A stretch of 64,000 nt of DNA, taken from positions 124,001-188,000 of the forward strand of contig JAOTOM010005126.1 in the NCBI GenBank assembly GCA_034440615.1, read 5' to 3'. The translations under genes were made by a program, and so were the position numbers. Positions 34,060 through 64,000 of the stretch are shown piece by piece (the first letter of the stretch is position 1; each line of letters opens with the position of its first letter). The notes under the pieces were generated by a model. The model saw only the letters and a list, made by a program, of their open reading frames with translations. It was not told where the DNA came from and did no database searches. The DNA comes from Ashinkailepas kermadecensis. Taxonomy: Eukaryota; Arthropoda; Thecostraca; Neolepadidae.

Positions 34060-34298
34060 ATGGAGACATCGTCAAACAACTTTTATGGATTGTATAATCT
34101 AGTACCAAACCTCGGTTGCGGCATGTGGAAATTCCCCTGGAACCACGAAAAAACGAGTGTAAAGGAATCTTACGCTCCCGGCCAGCAGGCGCGTTTACAG
34201 CGGCCTCCTGCTCCTAGGCAGATCGCTGAAAATCCTTCGTGGTATGAACATGCCATTCTTGGCTTCAACGAAGACATTCCAGAAATGAACTCAAAAGG
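34060..34298 (+). CDS. Unidentified first-exon candidate
   Basis: The ATG at 34060 opens METSSNNFYGLYNLVPNLGC, followed by MWKFPWNHEKTSVKESYAP and RQIAENPSWYEHAILGFNED, up to a possible donor AAAAG|GTACCA at 34299. The composition differs from the repeats around it: it holds several W, P and charged residues and lies in CpG-containing DNA. I recognise no family, no signal peptide and no membrane segment. The following exon was not found before Abi starts at 39455. It could be the first exon of a plus-strand gene whose other exons I missed, or a chance open frame. Confidence 0.35.
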
Positions 34299-34329
34299 TA
34301 CCAATATAATACATGTTCATAGTTGATGA

Positions 34330-35185
34330 CTAATTAACTGTGCATGCGTTGGGCTCGTAGAGGTGAATGTAGTCTCCACATAAATCGGTAAACGTAGCGT
34401 CATTTCCAGGGATTCGTACATTTCTCTCATTGCATTCGGCATTCGGCGTTTCGTGCAGATTGCTGGCTGCGAGATACGTCATAGCGAGTCGTTGCAAGCT
34501 AATGCGAAGACGTATTGAGTCGCTACGGCGTTGATTGCTGAAGCTTGTACCAATTGCGTGAGTTGAGTAATGAGTACTGCTTGACGTACTATTGGAGTGT
34601 ATCGCGTTTCGCGACGAGAAGAATATTTGGTGTTTAGCTAGGGTGCGACCAATTCTGAAATATTTAGAAGGGAATTTAATAGGTACGTGCGTTTTCTTAT
34701 AGGTCATTGTCTCATGAGCCGGTGAAATTGTGTTCATTGTGTGCAGTGCTCAATAGTTGGAAACATGGTCTTATTCTGTATGTTCGTCATCCAGAACATT
34801 ATCCTCTTGGGATAGCTCCTTAACTCCAAGAGCGAACCAACCTCTCCAAACAATTACCCACTCATTTTTTGTCACGAGAAGGTTCAATGAAAACTTTTGT
34901 AAATGACTGCAAGCTTAATGCTTAAAGCTTACTGTTTGATAAACATGGTGGGTGCTCAATTGCCAAATGATCAACATATTTTGGTCCAGGCACCCAAAAA
35001 CCCAAACAACTAACTAGAAGCTCACTGCAAAGTGTGTAGACACCTAGGCACCTACCTAGGTAACTTTGTGTTTTAAGGTGTTTTATGTATTCTTGGAATT
35101 TATAATTCCAAAGAAACCTAACCCATCCTAACCTAATCTAACATCAGCTGCTTTTGAAGAAAAACAATTTCCTATTTTTTCGAAT
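34330..35185. other. Unassigned DNA with one AT-rich repeat end
   Basis: An open frame on the minus strand at 34737-34330 (135 codons) shows no motif I recognise. From about 35035 the DNA is the end of an AT-rich TTAGG-family repeat. Confidence 0.4.
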
Positions 35186-36600
35186 TTGATGGGTCTGTTC
35201 CCACACCCTCATCCAGAATAGGTTGAGAGTCCATTTCCTCTACCAGCCATTCCCGTGCCTCATCAGGAATTGGTTTACCCTCATCTAACCTCCACCAGAT
35301 GAGAAAAACCTAATCCGGCCAGTTGGTGGTTGAGGAAAGAATATGATGAACATACTGCAACAGTGATGTTCAGCATCAAATAATTTTGAAGCCTGGCTTA
35401 GACCATGAGCACAGTCATTGAGTCGTATATTTCACACTTTCTTTATTTTAGAGCTATTCTTGGAAGAAATCCAAGAGACATGGGATATGTGATTGATATG
35501 AGCAGTCTCCCATGTTTTGTGTCAGCAACTACACTACTTTGTTGCCAGTGCACTTCAGGAGCACCCAATGCACAAGTGGAAATCAGAGCTGGGTGTCTTA
35601 AATTTGATGGCAAATTGTAGGTTCAGTCATGCACGCCAATTTGCATGCATTTGAGGGGCATGCTTGCTGGTATGCATCAATGCTTTTTGTTTGCATCCAT
35701 GTATGTATCAGTGGCTGATGGAGGAGCTCCGTATGCACTCCACATGGGCAGTTTGTTTCCCTCTGATGCACAGGTGTTGAGATTTATGAAAATTATTAGG
35801 GAGAAATATATGAAGGCAGTGGCCAGGCCCAAATGGATTGGAAGGCACACTCCCTATGGTTCAATGTTAGCAGTTAAAATTATTAGGGTAGGGCAAACCA
35901 ACATTAAGTGGCACTTGCCCCCTCAAAAATATAGAAAGCAACACCTGCTCAAACGGGTAACCTGCCGAGCACACCATACTACTTGAGTGCCCCTCGCTAA
36001 ACTGTGTTTTGTCCCAAGTTGCCCCTCTCAGAGTAAAGGATGTTCATTCAGTATGCTCCAGTGCAGCCCCTTCCCCTGCTGAATTAATATTCTCCTGAAT
36101 GAAAGCGTCAAGGGACTTCCGCAACAGCACCCCTCCGAGGAACTGGCTCCCCTCCAGATGGGTACCTGCCTCCCCTGCCCTTGAAAATGTCTGGATCTGC
36201 CCCCGGAATAAATGCCTTGAGCTCCTGAAGCAGCACAAACCATCAACATCCACTGTGCGTAAGCTTCCTGGTCAGTCAAAATCAGAAAACAGCTTGCAGC
36301 ATGCTTTATACATCCTCCAATAGCTGCTGAACAATAGGATTCATTGGGCTTTCACAACAGCAAGTAAGTATATCAATGAATAAAAAATATCAGCACTGCC
36401 ACATGCAACATTGGAGCAAGCAACCAAGAATGCCACCAATTTGCACATATGCACCAAATAGCACTACTACCATACCACTGCCAACAGCTGATTGATGGAC
36501 AAAACTCTACTGGTCATTCCTGTGACTCAACCTGGAAGACCTCCACTGGCCGAAGCTCCACATATTCTGGATGAGGGTGTGGGAACAGACCCTATTTGAG
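35185..36600. repeat. Segment flanked by inverted repeats
   Basis: GGGTCTGTTCCCACACCCTC at 35189 is matched in reverse complement near 36557-36597 (GATGAGGGTGTGGGAACAGA). AT-rich TTAGG-family sequence lies outside both ends. The interior has short open frames (35405-35620, 35645-35986) without recognisable motifs. It could be a decayed DNA transposon about 1.4 kb long, or an inverted pair of repeats. Confidence 0.5.
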
Positions 36601-36679
36601 GAAAAAAAAGAGAAAAACTTTGAACTTAAAAAATCTGAGCTAACCTATCCTAACCAAACCTAACCCATTTGGTATTTAA

Positions 36680-38330
36680 ATAGAAGAAGCTCAACTTGGA
36701 GTAAAATGTATGGACTGGAATGATTAAAGCTTACCTTGCAACTTCTTCCTCTAGCATTTCATTGGGAAATAGCATGTAAACCAGATATTCACTATTAAAA
36801 ATCACACTACTTAGCCTTGACACAGTGGATGACACAGACTCATCAGGTGATGTAATGCTATTATGCAATCCAGCATATTTTTAGGCAATGCAACATCAGT
36901 GGGCTTTATGTCATCCAACATCAGTAGGGTTTGGGCAATTCAACATTAGTAGGTTTTTGGAGATCCAACACCAGTATGTTCTATGGCATAAACATCAGCA
37001 AACTAGGTTAGGTTATATTTTATATTTTGCAAGTTTGCATTATTTTTCATTATATACCAGCCAACCCAAGTACCATATTCTCCCCCCCCCCACCCACCAC
37101 ACACTTTCAGATATTTTGTTGGGAGAGAGAATAACATGTAGCTTCTTTGTTAATTTTTTTCTGACCTTTCTGAATACTACTTGAGTTAATCTGATTTTGT
37201 TCTGGATGGATGTATTTTTATCTCCACAGAGTGCCTAGTTTTCCTCTCAAGTTCCCCCTGTATTCATCCCTGATTACATAGATCTCACACTGTCCATTCA
37301 TTCTGCTAAGTGTTCTATGGTTGGATTTTGGCTCAGTAGGTTTGCATTCAGAATGCAGAAGCCCACAGCCATCTCCATCTGTTGATGGCTTGCACTTCCG
37401 CCACTAGGTAGCTGTGGTGTTGCTTAGGTGAAAGGTGCATACAGGGAATTTCCAATCCAGGTATATGTCATCCAGGGATAAGCTTTGTAAGTGTAGGTTA
37501 TGTACATTACCATCATTGACACCTTTGGGGCATTCACCAGTTCTGTCATTCCACTCAGCACCTCTAAGGCATCAGTGGAGGCTCTGAACTCATGTGATAG
37601 GACGATCTTTGTCATCACTATGGCCCTCAGATTTCTGAAATGCACCATGGAGAGCAGATTGTGTCAGCATGGATTTATTCAGTGGCAGTTCAGTGCAAAC
37701 ATGCATGAGGTAATTGTGTCCTAGCATATGCATGTGTGGTTTCTGAGACCAGAGCAACCAGCAGCCTAGTTAGCAGTCTGACAGAGGTAATGGATCAGAA
37801 ACCAACAGGCAAGTACTACAAGTAAGCAATCATCAACATGCCAACATGTACAAGTACAAGTAAGCAAAGTAAAGCATCAAGCTTACAGCATAGCAGAAGA
37901 GACACATAAAAGTGCATGGTGAGACAGTTAGCATGCTGAATATGAAGAAGTGTACCACAGGCAGCCATTTGGTGATGCAAGTATTTCACAGTAGTGTGTC
38001 TGCAACCGGATGTGCAACTAGCCTACTTAGCCAATGTGATGGGCCCCCTCAGGATTATGCATTGCAATGTCAAGCATGACATATATTCAGTTGTAGAAAA
38101 GATACACATTTTATTGTTACAACAACCCTTAGGTGTATTCTCCGAATATAACTTAATATGCCTTCATGTATGTAATGATAATTTCGTCTAACATTTTCAT
38201 ACTCAGGCTACTCTGCAAGCCCTGGTACTTAACAGCAGGTGGTGTGTAGATATCTACAGAGTTTAGTCTTTGTATCTGGACTCATGTCAGTATCGTCCAA
38301 AATGTCTAGATACACTCACAGTGTTAAAAT
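36680..38330. other. Old, CpG-poor DNA without recognised features
   Basis: A loose repeat of CAACATCAGTAGG-like motifs appears at 36885-37005. No coding signal or TE motif is visible in the rest. Confidence 0.4.
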
Positions 38331-38336
38331 AACGAT

Positions 38337-38800
38337 TTCTTGTCAGGTGTGACATGTCGAAATGAGTGCAGGAGGATGTCGAAATCACCATAGAAATAAC
38401 GCTATTAAAAATATGTTAAGTCTTGCGAACCTAGTGTTGAGACAATTGCCTCCATCTTGCATGTTTTGAGAGGTACCTAATTTTGGAACACTGATATCAA
38501 TGATAACAATACCTATGCAATAAACTGGTATTGTATAACACAACACATCATAGGTAATCCCTTCACCTGGAATTTCACTACGGGATGTTCGCTATCACGA
38601 TCCCGGATCCGTTATGGTTAGCTTAAGTAACTTGTAGATGGGATACAGTTAGAAACGAGGCATGAAGACTTCACATGTACGCACCAAGAAGCACGATGTT
38701 GATACTCCTTTGGGAAGGATGTAGATTCAGTGTTCAATAAGTGGTATATTCCACCCTATCCCAATAATAATTTAACACTGGACTCACAAGTCGTGGAAGC
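38337..38800 (+). mobile_element. Dispersed DNA element, copy 1
   Basis: It begins TCAGGTGTGACATGTCGAAA and GCAGGAGGATGTCGAAAT, with GGATGTTCGCTATCACGATC inside, and ends around GTGGTATATTCCACCCTAT and AATAATTTAACACTG. The same landmarks occur in the same order, reversed, at 44815-44230. There is no coding content. Probably a non-autonomous DNA transposon. Confidence 0.6.
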
Positions 38801-39412
38801 ACCCAAATGGCCACCAATGAGGATGGTGGATGATACGAATGTGAGGCAGTGAGGAGAGGGGAAACAGAAGACGATGAATGGTCCAGCTAGTGTGATGCAG
38901 GATTGTATAAAATCTTATGTTCTTTCCAGGTTCAGTAATCTGGTAACTTGTATGCCTTATTAGCCACTACATTCGATGGCTTAGCTATGCTACAAGCTAA
39001 TTACATTTGCTGCCTCTACATAAGGACATTGTGTGTGATAGCTTGAAAATAGATTCAAATGTACCAAGAAGATGCTGTAACTTTCAGGATGTTTGAGAAT
39101 GTCAGATAAGTTTGACACAAAGGCGAAACATGAGCTGCCAGCAAGTGTTCACCTTAATATAATATGGAAGTTCAATGCAGCATAGGCAGCTTTTATTTGG
39201 CATTTCCTCATTAGAACCAAATAACACACAAGAAGCTCAGAGTAACCTGTCATCCCTTCCTCCCATAAATGTTGCATCCTAAGCTGGTGCAATTCTAGAA
39301 CACTGTCTACATCTTGATGTATTTTATTTTTTATTTCAGCAATTTGTATGATCATGGTGCATGCAGTATTTGATTGGACATCTTGTGCGCACAGGTGAGA
39401 AGACTAAGCTGA

Positions 39413-60101
<20,689 letters not shown>

Positions 60102-60820
60102 GGACGGACGCCGGCCGCGACCGCGGCCGCGGGGCCCGTGGCGGAGGTGGCGGCCCGCTCACAGGCACGCGGACGGCCGTTGCCCAGTCGTGCGGCCGCT
60201 GGGGGCGCCGCATGAGTGTGGGGACGGCGCGGACCATCGGCGTGCAGGCGTGAGACGTGAGGCGTGACCGCTGCTGCGCACACCGATGGAGTTCGGAGGC
60301 TCCGAGGAACGGTTCGCCACGCTTCTCCCGGGGAGGGAAAGAGTACCTGCTGACAATTTACCAGTGATGGGTGCGTTTCTGCCCGACTGGTTCGGGCGGA
60401 CACGGTGAGCGAGAACAGCGGCGGGAGCGTATGGCCACCTGACTGGTTCGTGGGGCCAGGCGAGCGAGAACAGCAGCGGGAGCGCATGACCCCCCCGACT
60501 GGTTCGTGAGGACCAGGTGAGCGAGAACATCGGCTGGAACGCATGGCCCGACGTTTGCCCAGGCGCTGACAATCAAACCTGGAACATGGACTGCATGGAT
60601 GTGGCATTAGGGACCACAGCCTGGTACCAGTGTGGTATGGATAGTTGACGTGGGCACGTGGCAGGCATGTGGCATGGGTGTGGCGGCCGGCGTGTGGCGG
60701 CCGGCGTGCGGCGGCCAGCCGACGAGTGGCCGTGGTCGGGACCACTTGCGCCGAGTGGATACGACAGTGGCACTAGTTTAAGCTGTGGCTGAGGGATGTC
60801 CGTCTGGCGTGTATGGCGAC
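60102..60820. repeat. Abi 3' flank with 66-bp tandem repeat
   Basis: Likely 3' UTR at first. At 60380-60545 three units of GACTGGTTCGTGGGGCCAGG with GCGAGAACAGCAGCGGGAGC repeat. I see no AATAAA near enough to call the 3' end. Confidence 0.6.
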
Positions 60821-61050
60821 GGTCGGTGTGTGGGGACTGTCCGGCCCCAGGGGCGGCGGTCGGTGTGTGGGGACTGTCCGGCCCCAGGGGCGGCGGTCGG
60901 TGTGTGGGGACTGTCCGGCCCCAGGGGCGGCGGTCGGTGTGTGGGGACTGTCCGGCCCCAGGGGCGGCGGTCGGTGTGTGGGGACTGTCCGGCCCCAGGG
61001 GCGGCGGTCGGTGTGTGGGGACTGTCCGGCCCGGGGGGCGGCGGTCGGTG
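60821..61050. repeat. 37-bp minisatellite, six copies
   Basis: The unit GGTCGGTGTGTGGGGACTGT plus CCGGCCCCAGGGGCGGC repeats with only a final variant (CCCGGGGGG). It is almost perfectly uniform, so recent. It makes open frames in several frames. Confidence 0.97.
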
Positions 61051-61544
61051 TCACGCCACGGATATTGTGTAGTTGTTCGCCAGTGTGGCGCTGTTGTATC
61101 GCTGTGTGACGCCGCTGTCAGTGCCGTGTGGCGCCGCTGTGTGGCGGTGCTGCATGGCATCGCTGTATCAGTGCTGTGTGACACCGCTGTGTGGCACCGC
61201 CACATGGCGCCACAGCGGTGCGCGGTCGTCCACCACACCACACTGTCGCTCCTCGACTGGGCTCGTGCTCTGCAGGAGGACGCTGCGCCGCACTGCACCG
61301 GCTTTTGTTCTCTGCCGGTGGAAGTCGGCGGCGGTGGTCGGCCACTGTGGTGCCGGAGCGCCATTGGACGCACGCCTGCCGATACGGTAACACCATAAGT
61401 CATACGAGTAGAGACCGCATATTTATTGCTTCTGGCGGTTTGGTGTCGGGAGATACGCATGACGGCTGATCTGTTGGTCGTTGTATTTTATTTTGCTTAT
61501 CAATGCACACGTTAGTCTAGAAAAGTGGTGTGTACGCGCCATGT

Positions 61545-62045
61545 GTCAAATCATGCCTGGTTTGCTGCCAAACGTGGGTTGATTATCCCAGCGTGCGATC
61601 TACGTTGCGTGATTCTCCCAGCGTGTGATGTACGTTGGGTGATTATCCCAGCGCGTGATGTACGCTTTTACGTGGCGACAGTGTGGAGGCATGTGTATTT
61701 TCCGGCGCGTATTTGCCGCCTCCACGGTCGTCGGCAGCACGGAGCGTGTGTATATCGCCGTGACGTGTTGGCCGCCCCAGCGTGGCCGTGTGCCGCCTGA
61801 GTGTTGTGAGGCGCAGGCTCCGTGCGACGGTGCCTGCAGTGGCACCGCACTAGACATCGATGCCGGCTCCGTTTGCTACGGCGCCAACCAATTGCGTGCA
61901 TCGCATCTGGCAACCGACGGCGTGCACTGCATCTGGCAACCGATGGCGTGCATCGTGTCTGGCAACCGATGACATGTCTCTCATCTGACAATCGATGGCG
62001 TGTCTCGTGTCTGGTAATCGATGGCGCGTCTCGCATCTGGCAACG
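61545..62045. repeat. Two short tandem repeats in the Abi 3' flank
   Basis: At 61578-61665 there are three units of GATTATCCCAGCGTGTGATG plus TACGTT. At 61903-62045 there are about six units of CATCTGGCAACCGATGGCGT plus GCATCG, which decay rightward. Confidence 0.85.
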
Positions 62046-62049
62046 CATG

Positions 62050-63389
62050 TAGCTTCAGTAAAACTCAAATAAGAAGGCCTGTTTCACTAGCATGCGCCGC
62101 CGCGCGGTGCCTACGTTGGCGACGTTGCTGGACACGGCTGGCCATCGGACGGGCGACGACCATCTCTCAACTGAGTAGTCGTGAGCTCGTGAAACACGAC
62201 TCGGTTATCACTGGTGCGCCATTCACGGTGAGCCGGAGGAGAACACGGCACGCGCTATTTGGATCCGGTCGAAATGTTGCCCTCCATCGGCGGTGGCGCA
62301 TCATCGCTGGAAGTTCCTCGCCAGTGGCAGTCTCCGTGGACTGGATCACTCACTCGTATGCCAACGACGGAGGGCATTCGTATTTTCCAAAGTTCACAGC
62401 TTCTGACGTCCATAATTCCCAAATTGGAAGTTAACTTCCAAGAATTGGAAATGAACTTCCAAAACAGACCGGATGGGAGGCGTTCATATTTCCAGCTTCC
62501 AAATAGGAGATTATGAACGTTGGAAGATATGCTACAACGCCGCCAACAACCACTACGGTGATCGTAGCGCGCCATTTGGATGTGTGTCGTCTCTGGTGGA
62601 CCGTTCCACGACTCGACTGCGAACGAGAGTGCGCCGGCCAACAGCGCTCGTGATGGCGGCGTTGCGCCGGGTTTGTCACAGGACTGGTAGCAGCGGGCTG
62701 AAGGTATCGTCTGCCGGCGGTTTTAGCCCCCAATAGTGGCTGGCTGAAAATGGCGGGGTACTAGCAGACAATGCGATAGATAATTTAATGAAAATAGCTA
62801 ACTTCGAGCTGAATATTTATATCTTGTCATTCACCTCACGCGCACTTATCCCACTTTCAAGCGCCGCATTGCTGCCTGTCGTGTGACACGTGATTAAATG
62901 CAACACAAGGTGGGCAGCAAGACAACCTCGGGGCACTAGGCGAAGACGGAAGTGGATACGTACAGAGAGCTCCAAATCAAATGTCATGCGCTTATTTTCC
63001 TCCCATGTGTGTTACTTTGTTGAATTGATTAGGGGAGGGGAAAATTGATGTTTTGATGACATTTTTCTTCGAAGAGGGACGCTATTGGCTGACAAACTCG
63101 TTGATCGGGGAGGGGTGCACTCGAGCGTTGCTCCCATTAGCACAAAGTGATACGCCTGTGGTAGTGATATTCATTCTTAAGATGGGTGACAACAATCGCC
63201 AATATCTTCCGCAAACCGTAGCTGTAACAATGAGCTTGTATCATTTTACCACCAGCGTGCCACCGTCTTTAAAGGTGCAATCGCTGCGAGGTTCGCCTGC
63301 CAGCAACCCACGTCTTCACACTCTTCCCGCTTCCTCTAGTTACTCCACAGTCCACTGACATGGTCGCAGCCAGGATTTTCTTAAGTGGG
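62050..63389. other. Unassigned 3' region
   Basis: No gene is recognised. A perfect 18-bp palindrome TTGGAAGTTAACTTCCAA lies at 62424-62441 in a stretch with repeated TTCCAA/TTGGAA words (62405-62505). Confidence 0.45.
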
Positions 63390-64000
63390 ACCGACGAAAA
63401 AATGTCATGGAACGAAGGACGCTTTCGGCGATCGAAACCAAATTATTGGTGTTGCATGGCAAAAATATCAATTTCTTGATTGATCTCGTGTATCTTTAGT
63501 TGCAAGGGGCGGGGGCACCGGCTCCCTTGGCGTGTCTCTGCCCACTGATCGCATGCACATTATAAGAATCGCCCCAGCTGTCGTAGAAAGAGCACCAGAC
63601 TATGTTCGCCCCAACAAAGCCTGTGGGCCTGACAATGCCAGTGCCTGCGCCATAATTCAAAAGTGTGCGAGCGTGAGTGCCACTCACGAAGCCGCTTACA
63701 TCTACAGCAGGCGAAATTCCACCAGATCGACACCAGACTGACTCTCGCCCGCACGTTTCTTTCACACGTTGTCAGCTGCGCCAACCCAGCGTTTGGCATG
63801 GTCTGCCGGTCATCTCAGGCCGGCCGAGGCGCAGTCACCTTTGGACGCTGTGCGCTGCTGTCGGCGTATTTTGCCAACCTGACAGCAGCTTCAGAGCATT
63901 GTGACGTGACGGGCGACCACAACCCGTACGCTGCCAGCCGACCGATACGAGCACGAGATTATTACCCGCCTCAAATATCATACATGGGACGTACCAAATG
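63390..64000. repeat. Dispersed repeat copy 2 and unassigned end of window
   Basis: 63390-63540 matches the repeat at 3130-3330 (GTTGCATGGCAAAAATATCA, TTGATTGATCTCGTGT). The remainder to 64000 has no recognised feature. Confidence 0.45.

Noticed and set aside
34330..34737. 135-codon minus-strand open frame
   Set aside because: It shows no recognisable motif and no supporting splice or promoter signal; kept as unassigned.

Overview
The window is eukaryotic nuclear DNA, most likely from an arthropod and perhaps a crustacean (low confidence on the group). The support is: intron-containing genes with GT-AG junctions, very GC-rich exons, short TTAGG-type pentamer tracts (the usual arthropod telomere motif) scattered in AT-rich repeats, tRNA-derived SINEs, and two or three LINE groups. 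No prokaryotic, viral or CRISPR feature was seen.

Three conserved host genes can be assembled exon by exon. (1) mRpS33, mitochondrial small-subunit ribosomal protein S33, minus strand, coding exons 5155-5027 and 2383-2165 (115 residues). (2) NAA10, the catalytic subunit of the NatA N-terminal acetyltransferase, minus strand, coding exons 25455-25295, 24713-24483 and 19751-19589 (184 residues), followed by an AATAAA at 19446-19441. (3) Abi, the Abl-interactor subunit of the WAVE/SCAR actin regulator, plus strand, 39455-60101. Its model has sixteen exons, about 684 residues, and runs from the conserved N-terminus to the C-terminal SH3 domain. All junctions keep one reading frame. Exons 7-15 are all short phase-1/phase-1 exons within the proline-rich linker. 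A fourth, unrecognised open exon lies at 34060-34298. The genes act in separate processes (mitochondrial translation, co-translational N-acetylation, actin branching) and share no visible regulation.

Layout: 1-2.1 kb, one SINE and unassigned DNA; 2.1-5.2 kb, mRpS33; 6.3-7.3 kb, a 68-bp satellite; 7.7-12 kb, an old LINE broken by nested insertions; 12-15 kb, an AT-rich repeat block with hairpin elements; 15.9-19.2 kb, RNase H-bearing LINE fragments and a foldback element built of 16-bp repeats; 19.4-26.5 kb, NAA10 with long simple-sequence arrays in intron 2 and a LINE fragment just upstream; 26.9-33.2 kb, SINEs and a nearly full-length CR1-like LINE; 34-39 kb, an unknown exon and old repeats; 39.4-60.1 kb, Abi, whose introns are full of GC-rich minisatellites; 60.1-64 kb, the Abi 3' flank with more minisatellites.

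The most interesting signals are: SINEs with different tRNA heads (Val, Lys, Ala-like) that share one core and end like the 3' terminus of the RNase H LINE; a SINE whose target-site duplication contains the Abi exon 4 splice donor; and three further tandem duplications that copy Abi exon/intron boundaries, including a 45-bp unit repeated about seven times that carries a consensus 5' splice site in every copy.
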